Shown here in pieces: positions 1-6,900 of a stretch of 12,220 nt of DNA (position 1 is the stretch's first letter; each line of letters starts with the position of its first letter). The stretch lies in the NCBI GenBank assembly GCA_002385985.1, contig DGEO01000048.1, forward strand, positions 35,137-47,356, in the 5' to 3' direction. A program made the position numbers and the translations under genes. The notes beneath the pieces were generated by a model, which was not told the DNA's origin, made no database searches, and saw only the letters and a list, made by a program, of their open reading frames with translations. The DNA is from Anaerolineaceae bacterium UBA3924 (GTDB taxonomy: Bacteria; Chloroflexota; Anaerolineae; Anaerolineales; Anaerolineaceae).

Positions 1-130
1 GCGCCTGAAAGGAGGGCGCGTTGAGCTGCCGGCCCCAGTGACGGGGGCCGGCAAGACCGAGGGGTAAAGCTTACTCGGGAGCGGCCTGTTGTCTTGCATG
101 CGCCCGCGGGCGCTGCACCTGTAGTTTGAA
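1..130 (+). other. Structured 5' region upstream of the stress-type gene (cut by window edge)
   Basis: No gene is visible here, but the stretch is dense in hairpins. GCGCC (1-5) can pair with GGCGC (15-19). TGCCGGCCCC (27-36) pairs perfectly with 44-53 around a 7-nt loop. CCGAG/CTCGG (57-61/74-78) encloses GTAA-AGC-TTAC, and GCGCCCGCGGGCGC (100-113) is a perfect 14-bp palindrome. None is followed by a T-tract, so they do not look like plus-strand terminators. The placement suits a 5' leader RNA of the next gene. I could not match it to a known riboswitch, and no promoter is evident inside the window. Confidence 0.35.
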
Positions 131-142
131 GGAGGATTAGCG

Positions 143-1474
143 ATGAGAACAGTGGTAGGTCTCTATGATCGCATTGAAGATGCCCATGGGGCCGTTCGCG
201 ATCTGCGCGCTGCCGGGTTTGAGAGCGATAACATCAGCCTGGTCACGCGGGACGAAAACGGCGAGTATTCCCGCCAGATTGGCGGCGAAGGACGGATGGA
301 GGAGTTCACCAGCGGAACCATGACGGGGGCGGCTGCCGGCGGCGCGCTGGGCGGCCTGGGCGGTCTGCTGGTCGGTCTGGGCGCGCTGGCCATCCCCGGG
401 ATTGGCCCCGTGGTGGCAGCCGGACCCATCGCCACCACCCTGGCCGGGGCCGGCATCGGCGCGGCGGCCGGGGGAATCCTGGGCGCGCTGACCGGCATGG
501 GCGTGCCGGAGGACCAGTCTCACTATTACGCCGAAGGCATCCGCCGGGGCGGCACGCTGGTGGTGCTGCGCTGCGAGGATCACCTCTCGGACCGCGCGGT
601 CTCGGTCATGAACCGCTACAATCCGGTGGACGTTGACCGCCGGGTGGAGGGTTGGCGCGCTGAGAACTGGCGGGGCTTCGACGAGAAGGCGCAGCCCTGG
701 GAGCGCGGCCGGGAGTACTTCACCGGCGAGCGGCTGGAGCGCCAGGAGCGGGAGCGGCAGGAGCGCATGAGCACCACGCCAGCGCCCATGCCCGTCACCG
801 GTGAGGAGCTGGACAGCGAGTCAAGCTTCCAGCAGGACGTGGACAAACCGGCGCACGATGAGGGCGATATTCCCGTCACCGGCATGGATGCGGACACCGG
901 GATGCGCGGCGAGAGCGACATCCCCGTGACCGGCCGGGACAGGGACACCGGCCTGCGGGGCGAGGACGAAATCCCCGTGACCGGCAGAGACGTGGACTAC
1001 ACCGGCGGCCTGGAGCGGGAGTCCCAGTTCGAGAAGGACATGGAATCCGGCCTGCACGACGAGGAGATCCCCGTCACCGGCAGCATCGACGTGGACTACC
1101 CGAGGGTGGAGGAGGACATCCACGTGAGAAGTGACGTGGAGGAGGGCTATCGCACCTTCCGCGAGGACATGGATGTGGAGCGCACTTACGAGCAGCTGCG
1201 CGGCACGCCCGAGTGGGAGAGCTACGAGCCGCGCTTCCGCGAGCACTTCACCACCTACTACGGCGCCACCGGCGATGCGTACGACACCTTCCAGCCCGCC
1301 TACCTGTACGGGTACGAGCTGGCCGGTGACACCCGCTACCGGGACTACAACTGGGACCGGCTGGAGAACGACGCCCGCATGGAATGGGAGCGCCGCGGCA
1401 GCCCGCACCCCTGGGAGCACGTGCGCGACGCCGTGCGCCACGCCTGGGATGTGATGCGCGGCATGAACCGCTAA
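143..1474 (+). CDS. General-stress-type protein: GSP17M-like N-terminal domain, glycine zipper, PVTG repeats
   Basis: GGAGGA at 131-136 lies six bases before this ATG and fixes the start. Residues 1 to about 35 (MRTVVGLYDRIEDAHGAVRDL) match the start of the heat-induced/general stress protein 17M-like (YflT-type) domain. A very Gly/Ala-rich hydrophobic stretch, about residues 58-120, resembles a glycine zipper that could insert into a membrane. The domain resumes around residues 125-165. An acidic, probably disordered region follows, with five M/I-PVTG repeats (residues 216-313). The last 110 residues are rich in Tyr, Trp and Arg (YLYGYELA, PWEHVRDAVRHAW). I recall that kind of tail from stress proteins of Deinococcus, cyanobacteria and Chloroflexi. 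The precise function is unknown; a membrane- or envelope-associated stress role is inferred. It appears monocistronic, with a terminator directly downstream. Confidence 0.75.
   Translation: MRTVVGLYDRIEDAHGAVRDLRAAGFESDNISLVTRDENGEYSRQIGGEGRMEEFTSGTMTGAAAGGALGGLGGLLVGLGALAIPGIGPVVAAGPIATTLAGAGIGAAAGGILGALTGMGVPEDQSHYYAEGIRRGGTLVVLRCEDHLSDRAVSVMNRYNPVDVDRRVEGWRAENWRGFDEKAQPWERGREYFTGERLERQERERQERMSTTPAPMPVTGEELDSESSFQQDVDKPAHDEGDIPVTGMDADTGMRGESDIPVTGRDRDTGLRGEDEIPVTGRDVDYTGGLERESQFEKDMESGLHDEEIPVTGSIDVDYPRVEEDIHVRSDVEEGYRTFREDMDVERTYEQLRGTPEWESYEPRFREHFTTYYGATGDAYDTFQPAYLYGYELAGDTRYRDYNWDRLENDARMEWERRGSPHPWEHVRDAVRHAWDVMRGMNR
788..1081 (+). repeat. Five in-frame PVTG pentapeptide repeats inside the stress-type protein
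   Basis: M/I-P-V-T-G occurs at codons 216-220, 243-247, 260-264, 277-281 and 309-313 (nucleotides 788-802, 869-883, 920-934, 971-985 and 1067-1081). Spacing is 27, 17, 17 and 32 codons. The two 17-codon units also share an acidic lead-in (ESDIPVTG, EDEIPVTG) and a following R-D-x-D, so they look like tandem duplications. The codons differ between copies, which suggests selection on the peptide. Confidence 0.8.
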
Positions 1475-1495
1475 CGCGAGGAGGGGAGAATGCAA

Positions 1496-1532
1496 GTCCG
1501 GCGAGGCTCAGACGGCCTCGCCGGACGATTTT
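1496..1532 (+). terminator. Intrinsic terminator of the stress-type gene, possibly bidirectional
   Basis: A perfect 12-bp inverted repeat, GTCCGGCGAGGC (1496-1507) and its complement (1515-1526), has a 7-nt loop and is followed by GATTTT on the plus strand. It lies 21 bases after the stop codon and between convergent genes. On the minus strand the exit sequence is TTGCATT, so it may also stop radA transcription. Confidence 0.8.
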
Positions 1533-1581
1533 AAGAGGTACGAATGGCCGGGTGATCTCCCGGGAAGGGAGGGATGCCCTG

Positions 1582-3003
1582 TTAGCCGCGGGATTCCTTC
1601 ACCAGGGCCAGGTTGAGCGCTTCGCGCAGCGAGCGGGCCGGGATCACCTGCATGCCTTCCGGCCAGGCCTCGGGCTTGCGCGTCCAGCGGGGGACGATGG
1701 CGGCGGTGAAGCCCAGCTTGGCGGCCTCGCGCAGGCGGGCGTGCATCTGGCTGACCCAGCGCAGCTCGCCCGACAGCCCCACCTCGCCGATCAGCACGGC
1801 GTCGGCGCGCACCGGTACATCCTTGAGGGAGGCGGCCACCGCGGCGGCCACGGCCAGGTCGGCGGCAGGCTCGCCGATGCGCATCCCGCCGACCACGTTG
1901 ACGAACACGTCCTGGTCGGCCAGGGGCAGCCCCACGCGGCGGGTGAGCACCGCGGCCAGCATCAGCAGGCGGTTGGCGTCGATGCCGTTGGGGGTGCGGC
2001 GCGGGTTGCCCAGGGTGGAAGGGCTGGTCAGGCCCTGCACCTCCACCAGCAGCGGGCGGGTGCCTTCCATGGTCACGGCGATGGCCGAGCCGGGCGCGTT
2101 GACCAGGCGCTCGGCCAGGAAGGCCTCGGACGGGTTGGGCACCTCCACCATGCCGCTTTCGCGCATCTCAAACACGCCCACCTCGGAGGTGGGGCCGAAG
2201 CGGTTCTTCACCGAGCGCAGCAGGCGAAAGGTCTGGTAGCGGTCGCCCTCCAGGTAGAGCACGGTGTCGACGATGTGCTCCAGCACGCGCGGGCCGGCGA
2301 TCATGCCTTCCTTGGTGACGTGGCCGATGACGAAGACCGAGAGGCCCTCGCTCTTGGCCAGCTCGCGCAGGCGCGAGGCGCTTTCGCGCACCTGGGTGAC
2401 CGAGCCGGCGGCCGATTCCAGCTGAGGCAGGTAGACGGTCTGGATGGAGTCGACGATCAGGATATCGGGGCCGACCTGGTCCACATGCTCCAGGATGGCC
2501 TCCAGGTTGGTCTCGGTGACCAGCAGCAGCTCCTCGGGCAGGGGCTTCGGCTCCGCGCCCTCATCCTGCGCGGCGCGCACCAGGCGCACGGCGCGCATTT
2601 TGATCTGCCGCTCGGATTCCTCGCCGGAGACGTACAGCACGCGGTGCTCCGCGGCCAGCTCCATGGCCATCTGCAGCAGCAGGGTGGACTTGCCGATGCC
2701 CGGGTCGCCGCCGACCAGGATGATGGAGCCGGGGACGATGCCGCCGCCCAGCACGCGGGAAAACTCGCCGATGGAAAGCGGCATGCGCGCCTCGGCGTCC
2801 CCCTCGATGGCCGCCAGCGGGCGGGGCTGCGAGCGGGTGCTCAGCCCGCGGCCGGCGGTGGGGGCGCTGGCCGAGCGCGCCGGGGCGGCGATGATCTCTT
2901 CCACCATCGAGCCCCAGCTGCCGCACTGCGGGCAGCGGCCCAGCTGCTGCGGAGCGGTGCGCCCGCAGTTCTGACAGATGTATCGGGTCTGGGTTTTAGC
3001 CAT
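1582..3003 (-). CDS. radA: DNA repair protein RadA (bacterial, Sms)
   Basis: RadA is a RecA-like DnaB-type helicase that promotes branch migration during homologous recombination. Domains in order: a four-cysteine zinc finger (C10, C13, C24, C27), a RecA-like ATPase with Walker A GGDPGIGKST (98-107, Lys105) and Walker B ILIVDS (181-186), the diagnostic KNRFG motif (266-270), and a C-terminal Lon-protease-like domain (about 285-473). The 473-aa length is normal for the family. AAGGAT lies about six bases before the ATG, which supports this start. The gene follows clpC on the same strand, an order familiar from the Firmicute clpC-radA cluster, but an intrinsic terminator separates the two. A weak -10-like TAGAAT (3042-3037) suggests radA may also have its own promoter. 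No defects are visible. Confidence 0.97.
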   Translation of the reverse strand: MAKTQTRYICQNCGRTAPQQLGRCPQCGSWGSMVEEIIAAPARSASAPTAGRGLSTRSQPRPLAAIEGDAEARMPLSIGEFSRVLGGGIVPGSIILVGGDPGIGKSTLLLQMAMELAAEHRVLYVSGEESERQIKMRAVRLVRAAQDEGAEPKPLPEELLLVTETNLEAILEHVDQVGPDILIVDSIQTVYLPQLESAAGSVTQVRESASRLRELAKSEGLSVFVIGHVTKEGMIAGPRVLEHIVDTVLYLEGDRYQTFRLLRSVKNRFGPTSEVGVFEMRESGMVEVPNPSEAFLAERLVNAPGSAIAVTMEGTRPLLVEVQGLTSPSTLGNPRRTPNGIDANRLLMLAAVLTRRVGLPLADQDVFVNVVGGMRIGEPAADLAVAAAVAASLKDVPVRADAVLIGEVGLSGELRWVSQMHARLREAAKLGFTAAIVPRWTRKPEAWPEGMQVIPARSLREALNLALVKESRG

Positions 3004-3047
3004 GGGTATCCTTCGATTCCAGGAGCGTGCAGCTTGATTCTACCCAA

Positions 3048-3083
3048 TAAAAAGGTTGGCGGGGCTGTTCGCGCCCGCCAACC
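3048..3083 (-). terminator. Intrinsic terminator after clpC
   Basis: A perfect 10-bp inverted repeat (3054-3063 and 3074-3083, GGTTGGCGGG and complement, 10-nt loop) is followed on the minus strand by TTTTTATT (3053-3046). It sits between the clpC stop and the radA start, so the two genes are only partly co-transcribed, or not at all. Confidence 0.88.
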
Positions 3084-3126
3084 CTTGTTGGTTCCATTCT
3101 GATCCGCTCAGACGTGAGCGCTGCGC

Positions 3127-5640
3127 TCAGGCCTGGGCGGCCAGGGCTTTCTTCTCGGCCTCCGGGTCTTCGGAGCGCCGCAGGAAGATCTCGCCGTCCT
3201 CGTTCACGTCCACGATGATCAGGTCGCCTTCGTGGAACTCGCCGCTCAGCAGGGCATCCGAGAGCTGGTCTTCGACCTTGTTCTGGATCACCCGGCGCAG
3301 CGGGCGGGCGCCGAAGTCGGGATCGTAGCCCTCTTCGGACAGCCGGTCCAGCGCGGCGCTGGTGGCTTCCAGGCGGATGCTGTACTCTTCCAGCCGGCTG
3401 GCCACCTTGTCCAGCTCCAGATGGACGATCTGGCGCAGGTCCTGGCGGTTGAGCGAGCGGAAGACGATCACGGCGTCCATGCGGTTGATGAACTCGGGGC
3501 GGAAGACACGCTTGAGCGCGTCGGTCAGCTTCTTGCGCATCTCCTCGTAGGACTGGCGCTCCTCGGCCTCCTCGTCGACGGCCAGGTTGAAGCCGAACAT
3601 GTTCTGGCGCTTGATCATGTCCGCGCCGATGTTCGAGGTCATCACGATGATGGCGTTGCGGAAGTCCACGCGGTGCCCGCGGGCGTCCGAGAGCTGGCCT
3701 TCCTCCATGATCTGCAGCAGCATGTTGTGCGCTTCGGGATGGGCCTTCTCGATTTCGTCAAAGACCACGATGGAGTAGGGCCGGCGGCGGATGGCCTCGG
3801 TCAGCTGGCCGGCTTCTTCGTAGCCGACGTAGCCGGGAGGCGCGCCCACCAGGCGGCTGACGTTGTGCCGCTCCATGAACTCGGACATATCCAGCTGGAT
3901 CAGGGCGTCTTCAGAGCCGAAGAGGAACTTGGCCAGCGCCTTGGTCAGCTCGGTCTTGCCCACGCCGGTGGGGCCGAGGAACATGAAGGAGCCGATCGGG
4001 CGGCGCGGGTCTTTCAGGCCGGAGCGCGCCCGGCGGACGGCCTTGGAGATGCTCTCGATGGCCTCGTCCTGGCCGATGATGCTCTTGCGCAGCTCCTCTT
4101 CCATCTGCAGCAGGCGGACCGACTCTTCCTGGGCCATCTGCATCACCGGCACGCCGGTCCACATGGAGACCAGCTCGGCGATGTCTTCGGCGGTGACGAC
4201 CGGGGCGTTGTCGCGGTCCCAGCTGTGGCGCAGCTGCTCCAGCTTATCCTCCAGCTCGGTCTCCCGGTCCAGCAGTTCCTGGGCCTCTTCGTAGCGGGCG
4301 TCTTCGACGGCCAGGGCGTGGTTCTCGCGAACCTCGCGCAGCTCGGCCATCACCTTGCGGGCGGCTTCGGCAGCCGGGTTCTTGTACATGCGCACCCGCG
4401 AAGCCGACTCGTCGATCAGGTCGATGGCTTTGTCGGGCAGGAAGCGCTCGGTGACGTAGCGGGCCGACAGGCGCGCGGCGGCCTCCAGCGCTTCGTCCGA
4501 GATGGTCAGGCGGTGGTGCTCTTCGTAGGCGCTGCGGATGCCGCGCAGGATCTGGATGGTCTCATCCAGCGAAGGCTCGGCCACCTGGATGGGCTGGAAG
4601 CGCCGTTCCAGGGCGGCGTCGGATTCGATGTGCTTGCGGTACTCGTCCAGGGTGGTGGCGCCGATGACCTGCAGCTCGCCGCGGGAAAGGGCGGGCTTGA
4701 GGATGTTGGCGGCGTCCACCGAGGAGCCGGCCGCGCCGGCGCCCACCAGCATGTGCACCTCGTCGATGAACAGGATGGCGCCCGAGGACTTCAGCTCGTC
4801 GATCACCCGCTTGAGGCGCTCTTCGAACTGGCCGCGGTACATGGTGCCGGCCACCAGCGAGCCGACGTCCAGCTGCAGCACGCGCTTGTTGAGCAGCGGG
4901 GCCGGCACGTCGCCTTCGACGATGCGCTGGGCCAGGCCTTCCACGATGGCAGTCTTGCCCACGCCCGGCTCGCCGATCAGCGCGGGGTTGTTCTTGGTGC
5001 GGCGGGCCAGAATCTGGATCACCCGCTCAATTTCTTTCTGGCGCCCGATGACCGGGTCCAGCTTGCCCTCTTCGGCCAGGGCGGTCAGGTCCACCGCCAG
5101 CTGGTCCACCAGGGGAGTCTTGGGGCGGCTCTGCTCCTGGCGCGAGGAAGCGCTGCCGGACTGGCGGCCGGTGACGGCCGGGGCGGCGCTGCTGGCGCTG
5201 CTGGATTCGGAGAGCACGCGGCGGGTCTGGCGGCGGATCTGCTCGGGCGTTATGCCCAGCTTGCGCAGCACGTCCATGGCGCGCCCTTCGGAGGAACGCA
5301 CCAGGCCCAGCAGCAGGTGCTCGGTACCGATGTAGTGATGGCCCAGGCGGCGGGCCTCTTCAATAGCGTATTCCAGGACCTGTTGAACGCCGGGGGAAAG
5401 ATCGATCTTCCCGCTGCGATACTGGCCGTAGCCGCTCAGCCGTTCCACCATTTCCTGTACACGCTCTGGTTCTAACCCTAAATCGCGCAGGACCCGGCCT
5501 GCGACACCGCCTTCTTCCTGGATTAGACCCAAGAGCAGATGCTCGGTGCTGATGGTTTCCTGGCGCATACGTTCAGCTTCCTGATGCGCCAGGCTGAGCA
5601 CACGTCGAGCTCGTTGGGTAAAACGTTCCATTCCAGACAA
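3127..5640 (-). CDS. clpC: ClpC, Hsp100 AAA+ unfoldase of the ClpCP protease
   Basis: ClpC unfolds proteins with ATP and passes them to ClpP. Visible parts: two Clp N-terminal repeats (about residues 4-65 and 80-142), a Ser-rich linker, AAA domain 1 (Walker A GEPGVGKT 223-230, Walker B ILFIDE to 294), a coiled middle domain with a UVR-like segment (about 435-470) that distinguishes ClpC from ClpA, and AAA domain 2 (GPTGVGKT 556-563, pore loop GYVGYEEAG 603-611, Walker B VVFDE). MFGFN at 681-685 occupies the place of the ClpP-binding loop. The start is TTG: a near-perfect SD AGGAGGT lies seven bases before it, while the first ATG (codon 4) would be 16 bases away. The 837-aa length is normal. 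No ctsR, mcsA or mcsB lies upstream; the gene starts its own transcript from a long leader. Confidence 0.97.
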   Translation of the reverse strand: MSGMERFTQRARRVLSLAHQEAERMRQETISTEHLLLGLIQEEGGVAGRVLRDLGLEPERVQEMVERLSGYGQYRSGKIDLSPGVQQVLEYAIEEARRLGHHYIGTEHLLLGLVRSSEGRAMDVLRKLGITPEQIRRQTRRVLSESSSASSAAPAVTGRQSGSASSRQEQSRPKTPLVDQLAVDLTALAEEGKLDPVIGRQKEIERVIQILARRTKNNPALIGEPGVGKTAIVEGLAQRIVEGDVPAPLLNKRVLQLDVGSLVAGTMYRGQFEERLKRVIDELKSSGAILFIDEVHMLVGAGAAGSSVDAANILKPALSRGELQVIGATTLDEYRKHIESDAALERRFQPIQVAEPSLDETIQILRGIRSAYEEHHRLTISDEALEAAARLSARYVTERFLPDKAIDLIDESASRVRMYKNPAAEAARKVMAELREVRENHALAVEDARYEEAQELLDRETELEDKLEQLRHSWDRDNAPVVTAEDIAELVSMWTGVPVMQMAQEESVRLLQMEEELRKSIIGQDEAIESISKAVRRARSGLKDPRRPIGSFMFLGPTGVGKTELTKALAKFLFGSEDALIQLDMSEFMERHNVSRLVGAPPGYVGYEEAGQLTEAIRRRPYSIVVFDEIEKAHPEAHNMLLQIMEEGQLSDARGHRVDFRNAIIVMTSNIGADMIKRQNMFGFNLAVDEEAEERQSYEEMRKKLTDALKRVFRPEFINRMDAVIVFRSLNRQDLRQIVHLELDKVASRLEEYSIRLEATSAALDRLSEEGYDPDFGARPLRRVIQNKVEDQLSDALLSGEFHEGDLIIVDVNEDGEIFLRRSEDPEAEKKALAAQA

Positions 5641-5654
5641 GGCAATTACCTCCT
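5641..5654 (-). promoter_or_regulatory. Strong SD selecting the TTG start of clpC
   Basis: Plus-strand ACCTCCT at 5648-5654 reads AGGAGGT on the minus strand, seven bases before TTG (5640-5638). That spacing is ideal for TTG and too long for the ATG at codon 4. Confidence 0.85.
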
Positions 5655-5708
5655 AATAATTCCGCCTGAACCGGAGTGACGGCGCCAGGACGGGTGACAA
5701 TGTACGCA

Positions 5709-5845
5709 AATTTCCCCCCTTCAAGACTTACAATGTCTGAATCGATTGTATCAGACTTTATCTGGCGAGCGCCTCACCCAAAGGGGGGATGTGAGACGCC
5801 CGATGTGGATGAGAATACCATCCGGTCCCCGGGCTGCGGCCGGAT
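5709..5845 (-). promoter_or_regulatory. Structured clpC 5' leader / operator region
   Basis: This stretch carries several dyads. On the minus-strand RNA, 5799-5791 pairs with 5777-5769 as a 9-bp stem with one G-U pair. Its loop contains CCCCCCUU (5788-5781), which is complementary to AAGGGGGG (5721-5714) further down, so a pseudoknot or alternative fold is possible. Two interleaved inverted repeats occur between them: TACAAT/ATTGTA (5729-5734/5745-5750) and GTCTGA/TCAGAC (5735-5740/5751-5756), each with a 10-nt spacer. ATCCGG/CCGGAT (5820-5825/5840-5845) forms another. No CIRCE or HspR operator is visible. A regulatory role for clpC is inferred from position. Confidence 0.4.
5745..5753 (-). 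promoter_or_regulatory. Possible proximal clpC promoter (extended -10)
   Basis: The minus strand reads TGATACAAT, an extended -10 with one mismatch to TGnTATAAT, about 100 bases before the clpC start. No good -35 lies at 16-18 bp. It overlaps the interleaved dyads, as a repressible promoter would. Confidence 0.35.
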
Positions 5846-5955
5846 CCATTCGACTTATAAAGATATTACGCCCACCTGGATTCTATCTGGCTAGCGTTAG
5901 ATTTATATTGGAAACCGGGATGCTGGCGGAGACGGTCTTACTTTTCACTGCCCAA

Positions 5956-5983
5956 ATTATACCATATCGATCTTAATTGTGAA
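5956..5983 (-). promoter_or_regulatory. Likely main clpC promoter (extended -10, sigma70 type)
   Basis: The minus strand reads TTCACA (5983-5978, 5/6 to TTGACA), a 16-bp spacer, then TATAAT (5961-5956), with TGG directly before it giving a perfect extended -10. Transcription would start near 5949 and leave a roughly 310-nt leader before clpC. Confidence 0.65.
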
Positions 5984-6010
5984 TGGTGTCCGCGGGCGAC
6001 CGGCAGGGGG

Positions 6011-6025
6011 CAAATTACATATTTG
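6011..6025. other. Short AT-rich palindrome in the divergent promoter region
   Basis: CAAAT-TACAT-ATTTG is a 15-bp dyad about 28 bp upstream of the clpC -35 and about 50 bp upstream of the plus-strand -35. It could be an operator between divergent transcripts, but the evidence is only symmetry and position. Confidence 0.25.
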
Positions 6026-6073
6026 ACCACTCAAGATTATTATTGGACCTTTCGTAGAAGCCCGGCAGACGGC

Positions 6074-6101
6074 TTGAAAAATGAGATCAGATGGATATGA
6101 T
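6074..6101 (+). promoter_or_regulatory. Promoter of the leader RNA / secreted-protein cluster
   Basis: TTGAAA (6074-6079, 5/6), a 16-bp spacer and TATGAT (6096-6101, 5/6) form a good sigma70-type promoter. The predicted start is near 6108. It is the best plus-strand promoter upstream of the 6320 gene. Confidence 0.65.
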
Positions 6102-6107
6102 ATAGGT

Positions 6108-6280
6108 TGCGCGTGTTAGTGCGCGCGCCCCCAGACGAACAATTTAACCAGGGAACTCAAGCCTTGTGGAGGCGACGATCCAGGGGGATGTTATCTGGTC
6201 GCTTGGCGGTAGAAGCCCGCCGCACCCCCCGGGGAGCCAGTAGCGAAACCGGCCGCAGCACTGCGGCCGTTATCTTTTTT
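6108..6280 (+). ncRNA. Roughly 170-nt leader RNA or small RNA ending in an intrinsic terminator
   Basis: The segment runs from a good promoter to a strong terminator and holds no convincing gene. It can form several local hairpins: GCGCGTG-TTAG-TGCGCGC near its 5' end (two G-U pairs), GCGA...CCAG/CTGG-TCGC around 6172-6203, and GGCGG/CCGCC (6205-6209/6217-6221). Its terminator lies only about 40 bases before the start codon of the secreted-protein gene at 6320, and no other promoter is clear in between. That is the layout of a transcriptional attenuator or riboswitch leader; an independent small RNA is equally possible. I could not match it to 6S RNA, SRP RNA, tmRNA or a known riboswitch class. 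Confidence 0.5.
6250..6280 (+). terminator. Intrinsic terminator upstream of the first secreted-protein gene
   Basis: CGGCCGCAG (6250-6258) and CTGCGGCCG (6261-6269) are perfect inverted copies, folding as an 8-bp stem with a GCAC loop. They are followed by TTATCTTTTTT (6270-6280). This is the most classical terminator in the window. Confidence 0.9.
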
Positions 6281-6319
6281 AATCCCAAACCGCATTGAAC
6301 CAGACAAAGAGGAGGATGT

Positions 6320-6700
6320 ATGTTCAAGAAAGTGCTGGTGTTCATAGCGCTGATGGCGCTGCTCGGGGCGGCCTTCGCTTCGGCGGCGAACCTGAATGTG
6401 AACGGCGGTACGCTGCAGGCGGGCAGTTACGGCGATCTGACCTGCGATGCGGACGGCGTCGAGGTGGCTTACACAACGAACTACGTCGACGGTGTCTGGA
6501 AGGTGACCGATGTTGTCATCAGCGGGATCGACGACACCTGCAGCGGGACGACGATCGATGTGGTCCTGATTCTTGACGGTGGGTCAGCGGTTGGTCCTGT
6601 CAGCGGCACCATTAACGATGAGTCGATCACGATCAGCCTGGGTACCGCTGCTCCGAACGCCGACGCCGTGGCCGGCATCGACATCCTGGTGAAGAACTAA
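6320..6700 (+). CDS. Small secreted two-cysteine protein, paralogue A
   Basis: GAGGAGG lies four bases before this ATG. The 126-aa product starts with a clear signal peptide (MFKK, hydrophobic core to about residue 18, then AFASAA). The mature protein of about 100 residues is rich in Thr, Val, Gly and Asp, as expected of a beta-sandwich. It begins with LNVNGGTLQ (25-33) and has two cysteines (C42 in CDADGV, C74 in GIDDTCSG) that could form a disulfide. The same pattern recurs in the protein at 6960, so the two are paralogues. No function is recognised. The neighbouring SipW-type peptidase suggests this is one of its substrates, perhaps a surface or matrix protein. Expression may depend on read-through of the terminator just upstream. 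Confidence 0.8.
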   Translation: MFKKVLVFIALMALLGAAFASAANLNVNGGTLQAGSYGDLTCDADGVEVAYTTNYVDGVWKVTDVVISGIDDTCSGTTIDVVLILDGGSAVGPVSGTINDESITISLGTAAPNADAVAGIDILVKN

Positions 6701-6793
6701 GTGGTGCACGCATCGGGCTGCGGTCCAATGGTGAGCCTCCGCCGGCGCTTCCCGGCCCGTGCTTCAGACCCTGCGGCGGAAAGGAGGCCAGGT

Positions 6794-6865
6794 ATGGTTT
6801 CTGCCTTACCAGCAGGTTGCCCCGGCAGCGGCAACTGCCAGGGCAACGATCCAGAGGTGGCATAG
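6794..6865 (+). CDS. Candidate 23-aa small ORF
   Basis: An ATG with a textbook SD (AAAGGAGG, six bases upstream) opens a 23-codon frame that ends in TAG at 6863-6865. The product would be MVSALPAGCPGSGNCQGNDP followed by EVA, with two cysteines. The SD can pair with CCTCC at 6736-6740, and the stop codon lies inside the left arm of the 6854-6900 hairpin, as in a leader peptide or attenuator. It is too short to judge coding statistics, and AGGAGG could arise by chance in this GC-rich palindrome. Confidence 0.25.
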   Translation: MVSALPAGCPGSGNCQGNDPEVA

Positions 6866-6900
6866 GGCGCGCCTCTGTCACAGCGCCATTATGCCACCTC
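6854..6900 (+). other. Long stem-loop before the second paralogue
   Basis: GAGGTGGCATA (6854-6864) pairs perfectly with 6890-6900. After a small internal loop, GGCGC (6866-6870) pairs with GCGCC (6883-6887) around a 12-nt loop. No T-tract follows on either strand, so it is more likely an RNA-processing, stabilising or regulatory structure than a terminator. Confidence 0.55.

Noticed and set aside
788..1081. IPVTG repeats as sortase LPXTG sorting signals
   Set aside because: They are internal and repeated, lack the following hydrophobic segment and basic tail, and the protein has no signal peptide.
1384..3102. Long plus-strand open frame over radA (572 codons)
   Set aside because: It is antisense to an unmistakable radA, rich in His, Gln, Gly and Ala with no recognisable domain. 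Such frames arise opposite GC-rich genes.
3232..5475. Long plus-strand open frame over clpC (747 codons)
   Set aside because: It is a mirror frame of clpC with low-complexity composition and no motifs or SD.
5676..5976. Two short plus-strand frames in the clpC upstream region
   Set aside because: There is no SD, they cross the clpC promoter and leader dyads, and the composition is not protein-like.
6107..6298. 63-codon frame across the leader RNA
   Set aside because: It would run through the strong terminator and start at a non-ATG codon without an SD.
5641..6319. CIRCE, HspR or sigma32-type heat-shock control of clpC
   Set aside because: No TTAGCACTC or CTTGAGT inverted repeats are found. 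A CTTGAA on the minus strand lacks a properly spaced matching -10.
6633..6881. Minus-strand 82-codon frame
   Set aside because: It is antisense to the end of paralogue A and the hairpin spacer, is Pro/Arg-rich, and has no SD or similarity.
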